NCBI GenBank assembly: GCA_004294445.1
Contig: REAZ01000010.1
Location: 1-64,000, forward strand
DNA: 64,000 nt
Direction: 5' to 3'
Origin: Cytophagales bacterium
Lineage (GTDB): Bacteria; Bacteroidota; Bacteroidia; Cytophagales; Thermoflexibacteraceae
Shown: positions 61,619 to 64,000 of the stretch, piece by piece
Layout of the letters: each line of letters begins with the position of its first letter
Position numbering within the stretch: the first letter of the stretch is position 1
Notes under the pieces: generated by a model
Seen by the model: the letters and a program-made list of their open reading frames with translations, nothing else
What the model was told of the DNA's origin: nothing
The model's database searches: none
Program-made: the position numbers and the translations under genes

Positions 61619-64000
61619 ATGAAAAAAACTATTTTTTTATTCATTACCTCTTGCTCTCTGCTCTTTTCTTTCCAAATATTTGAAAAACAAATCATTGATA
61701 TTGGGAAAATTATTACTCAATTAGCAGATTTCTATCAAAAATATCCTACCGAAAAAGTCTATCTGCATTTAGATAAACCTTATTATGCGGCGGGAGAAAA
61801 GGTATGGTTTAAAGCGTACTTGCAAAATGAAAAAAGTGATACTATCGACATGAGTAAAATTTTGTATGTGGAACTAATTAGTCCTTATCAGTATGTGAGC
61901 CAGCATTTGCAACTCTATGTAAATTCTTTGGCGACCTTTGGCGACATCACTTTGCCTGATACGCTCTCCGAAGGTGTTTATAGACTACGGGCTTATACGA
62001 ACTACATGAGAAATTTTGGAGAAGATTATTTTTTTGAGAAGCAAATCCAGATTTTTAACCCGCGCAATAAGGCAAATATTCAAAAAAATACGATTCAGAA
62101 AAGCAATGAAATTGACCTACAATTTTTTCCCGAAGGAGGAGATTTAGTGTATAGTTTGCGTAGCACTATTGGTTTCAAAGCCATTAATGCACAGGGTTTA
62201 GGGGTAGAAATTTCTGGAGAAGTCTATGATAGTGAGGGAATTAAATCAGCAACTTTTAAGAGTAACCAATTAGGAATGGGCAGTTTCAAACTTGCCCCTT
62301 CGCTCAATCGAGCCTACAAAGCAAAAATAAAATTGGCAGATGGCAAGGAATTGACTTATGACCTGCCCAAAGCCCAGCAAAATGGTTTTGTTATCAACTT
62401 GGAAAACTTACCCGATAATCGTCTTCGTTTGCGGGTACTTGCAAACAGGAATGGCTTAGAAGGAAAGGAAAAAGACCTTTTCATCATTGCCCAAAAAGAC
62501 GGACAAGTACTTTATTCTGTGCAAGATACTACAGATAAGCCTGCTTTTCTTGCAGACATCTCCAAGCAAATTTTCCCCACAGGCATTACACATTTTACCC
62601 TATTTGATGGAAACGGTGTGCCTCGTGCGGAGCGAATGATTTTTGTTAATCAACAAGATTTTTTGACAGTTAGTATTGGCAAAGCTAAAGAAAGCTATAA
62701 GCCAAGAGAAAAGATAAATTTGAGCGTTTTTGTGGCAGATAACTTGGGCGGTAATGTGGCAACTGATTTTTCCGTTGCTGTTACAGATATTGACATTGTG
62801 TTGCCTTTGGAGCGAGAAGACAACATACTGACGAATTTGTTGCTTACCTCCGAACTCAGAGGAAACATCGAGCAGCCCGCCTTTTACTTTCAGAACACTG
62901 CCGAAGCAGCAAAAGCTTTAGATGATTTGATGCTAACGCAAGGCTGGCGTAGATTTCAGTGGAAAAACTTGATAAACAATAATTTAACTCCGTTTGCTTA
63001 TCAAATGGAAAACAGTATGTCTATTTCGGGCATAGCCAAGGGCGCACTTGGCGTGCCTTTTAGAAATGCTGATGTCAAAATATTTACTGTAAATAATATG
63101 CCTTTTATTGGTAAAACCGATGAAAAGGGAAGGTTTGAAATTTCGGGCTTAAACTTTTTAGATAGTGTTGATGTGATGGTACAAATAGAAAATGAAAAGA
63201 AAGATAAGGCATCAAAAGTAGAAATAGCAGAGCGAACTTTTGCCGAAGTAAATAAAATCCAGCATAATTTTCTTTCAAATCCAGACCTTGTGCCATATAT
63301 TACACAAAGCCAACGTGCTATTCAGGCTGAAAGGGCTTTCCGAGCCGAAAAAGATGTCAGGTTGTTAAAAGAAGTAACTGTAAATTCTACGAAAATAATT
63401 GGAGAGGATTCTGTGCATCGCCACCTCAAAATCTACAGGGTTGCAGATGCAACTGTAAGCGGTGCAAGGCTTACGAAGTTGGCGACGGGGAGAAGTAACG
63501 TTCTCTCTGCCTTACAGGGAGTTGCAGGGGTGCGAGTATTAGTGAATCCTTCGGGCGAGCCAACCATTACTATTGGGGGAGGTTTGGGTTCTTTGGGTGC
63601 AAGCACGCCTCTTGTGCTATTTGATGGAATGCCCGTTACCATCGATTTTTTTGGAGGAATCAGTGCCGAAGAAATAGACCACATAGACGTACTAAAATAC
63701 GTGTCAGCAGCCATTTATGGAACAAGAGGTGCAAATGGTGTCATCGCGGTTTACTCGAAGAAAAATCCAAAACGAACAAGTAAAAAAGCAGATGTCATTT
63801 ATCAAAAAATGATGGGCTATTATCTTGGCAAAGAGTTCTACAGTCCTAACTATGAAACAATGAGCAAAGAAGAGAAAATTCGCCCAGACCTACGTAGTAC
63901 TATTTATTGGAATCCACAAGTTTTCACCGATGGAGAGGGAACAGCTAATTTGTCATTTTTCGCCGCAGATACTCCCGCTAAGTACAGGGTAGTCATTGAG
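61619..64000 (+). CDS. Large exported protein with MG2-like and TonB-plug-like domains (3' end outside window)
   Basis: The frame is open for 794 codons to the right edge. A signal peptide covers about 1-21. It is followed by YPTEKVYLHLDKPYYAAGEK (about 41-60), the start of an alpha-2-macroglobulin MG2-like domain common in Bacteroidota, then further Ig-like beta domains with VSGIAKG-type carboxypeptidase-regulatory segment near 460-520. From about 600 a plug-like domain appears (LTKLATGRSNVLSALQGVAG; STPLVLFDGMPV; LKYVSAAIYGTRGANGVIAV). No barrel is reached before the edge. It is likely an envelope protein related to TonB plug-containing macroglobulin-like proteins. Function unknown. Confidence 0.78.
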   Translation, partial: MKKTIFLFITSCSLLFSFQIFEKQIIDIGKIITQLADFYQKYPTEKVYLHLDKPYYAAGEKVWFKAYLQNEKSDTIDMSKILYVELISPYQYVSQHLQLYVNSLATFGDITLPDTLSEGVYRLRAYTNYMRNFGEDYFFEKQIQIFNPRNKANIQKNTIQKSNEIDLQFFPEGGDLVYSLRSTIGFKAINAQGLGVEISGEVYDSEGIKSATFKSNQLGMGSFKLAPSLNRAYKAKIKLADGKELTYDLPKAQQNGFVINLENLPDNRLRLRVLANRNGLEGKEKDLFIIAQKDGQVLYSVQDTTDKPAFLADISKQIFPTGITHFTLFDGNGVPRAERMIFVNQQDFLTVSIGKAKESYKPREKINLSVFVADNLGGNVATDFSVAVTDIDIVLPLEREDNILTNLLLTSELRGNIEQPAFYFQNTAEAAKALDDLMLTQGWRRFQWKNLINNNLTPFAYQMENSMSISGIAKGALGVPFRNADVKIFTVNNMPFIGKTDEKGRFEISGLNFLDSVDVMVQIENEKKDKASKVEIAERTFAEVNKIQHNFLSNPDLVPYITQSQRAIQAERAFRAEKDVRLLKEVTVNSTKIIGEDSVHRHLKIYRVADATVSGARLTKLATGRSNVLSALQGVAGVRVLVNPSGEPTITIGGGLGSLGASTPLVLFDGMPVTIDFFGGISAEEIDHIDVLKYVSAAIYGTRGANGVIAVYSKKNPKRTSKKADVIYQKMMGYYLGKEFYSPNYETMSKEEKIRPDLRSTIYWNPQVFTDGEGTANLSFFAADTPAKYRVVIE

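Noticed and set aside
1-64000. CRISPR arrays, tRNA or rRNA genes, transposases, phage genes
   Set aside because: No regularly spaced repeats, cloverleaf-type sequences, rRNA-like stretches or transposase/integrase motifs were noticed on reading both strands; a dedicated scan was not possible.

Overview
The window looks like a chromosomal segment of a gliding, Gram-negative Bacteroidota bacterium, most probably of the order Cytophagales. The evidence is a GldH lipoprotein, the type IX secretion regulator PorX, two TonB-dependent receptors (one in a FecI/FecR cassette, one paired with a DUF4249 lipoprotein), an ArgF'-type carbamoyltransferase, AT-rich spacers without Shine-Dalgarno sequences, and many start regions preceded by the Bacteroidota promoter pattern TTG/TTTG-N17-23-TAnnTTTG. 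No rRNA, tRNA, insertion sequence, prophage or CRISPR array was seen. Coding density is high and nearly every gene has a recognisable family.

Layout. 1-2682 (minus): 5' part of a beta-propeller sensor histidine kinase that runs off the left edge. 2972-6934 (minus): apparent five-gene operon dciA-like / manC / gcvT / rfbA / rfbC (sugar-nucleotide supply plus a glycine-cleavage gene). 7184-15000 (plus): a closely spaced run of a voltage-sensor-type channel with a non-canonical pore, a transglutaminase-fold protein lacking its catalytic Cys, argF', gldH and a fused 5-oxoprolinase. 15088-18911: a GAF/coiled-coil signalling protein converging on a WD-repeat lipoprotein. 19128-20504 (minus): pyrH-frr. 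20596-26759 (plus): UbiA prenyltransferase, NTF2-like secreted protein, phenylalanine hydroxylase, M20 dipeptidase, rhodanese-thioredoxin lipoprotein, DUF983 protein and a glycosyltransferase. 26932-28485: porX. 28554-29469 (minus): two small proteins. 29762-34464 (plus): a TolB-propeller/Omp85-like fusion and a multi-PAS protein. 34502-36342 (minus): a medium-chain dehydrogenase and an alpha/beta hydrolase. 36479-43399 (plus): ECF sigma factor, FecR anti-sigma factor, TonB receptor with STN domain, AEC-family permease and DctA-like symporter. 43406-46621 (minus): response regulator-kinase, small outer-membrane protein and amidohydrolase-like protein. 46964-52829 (plus): DUF4337 protein, S41 protease, TonB receptor and DUF4249 lipoprotein. 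52865-55292 (minus): acyltransferase-3 and membrane AraC regulator. 55370-64000: ALDH7 dehydrogenase (+), gyrA (-), esterase (-), Nif3 family (+) and the start of a large secreted protein with a plug-like domain (+).

The best candidate for a functional system is 36479-43399. It is a cell-surface-signalling cassette followed, with a stop/start overlap, by an inner-membrane AEC permease and then a dicarboxylate symporter, which suggests regulated outer-to-inner membrane import of an organic anion or its metal complex. The other notable theme is proteins whose fold is recognisable but whose catalytic or pore signature is altered: the channel filter, the transglutaminase Cys, the amidohydrolase HxH, the metallopeptidase-like region of the TolB/Omp85 fusion, and the kinase-less PAS protein. 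All functional calls are from reading the sequence; no database search was run.
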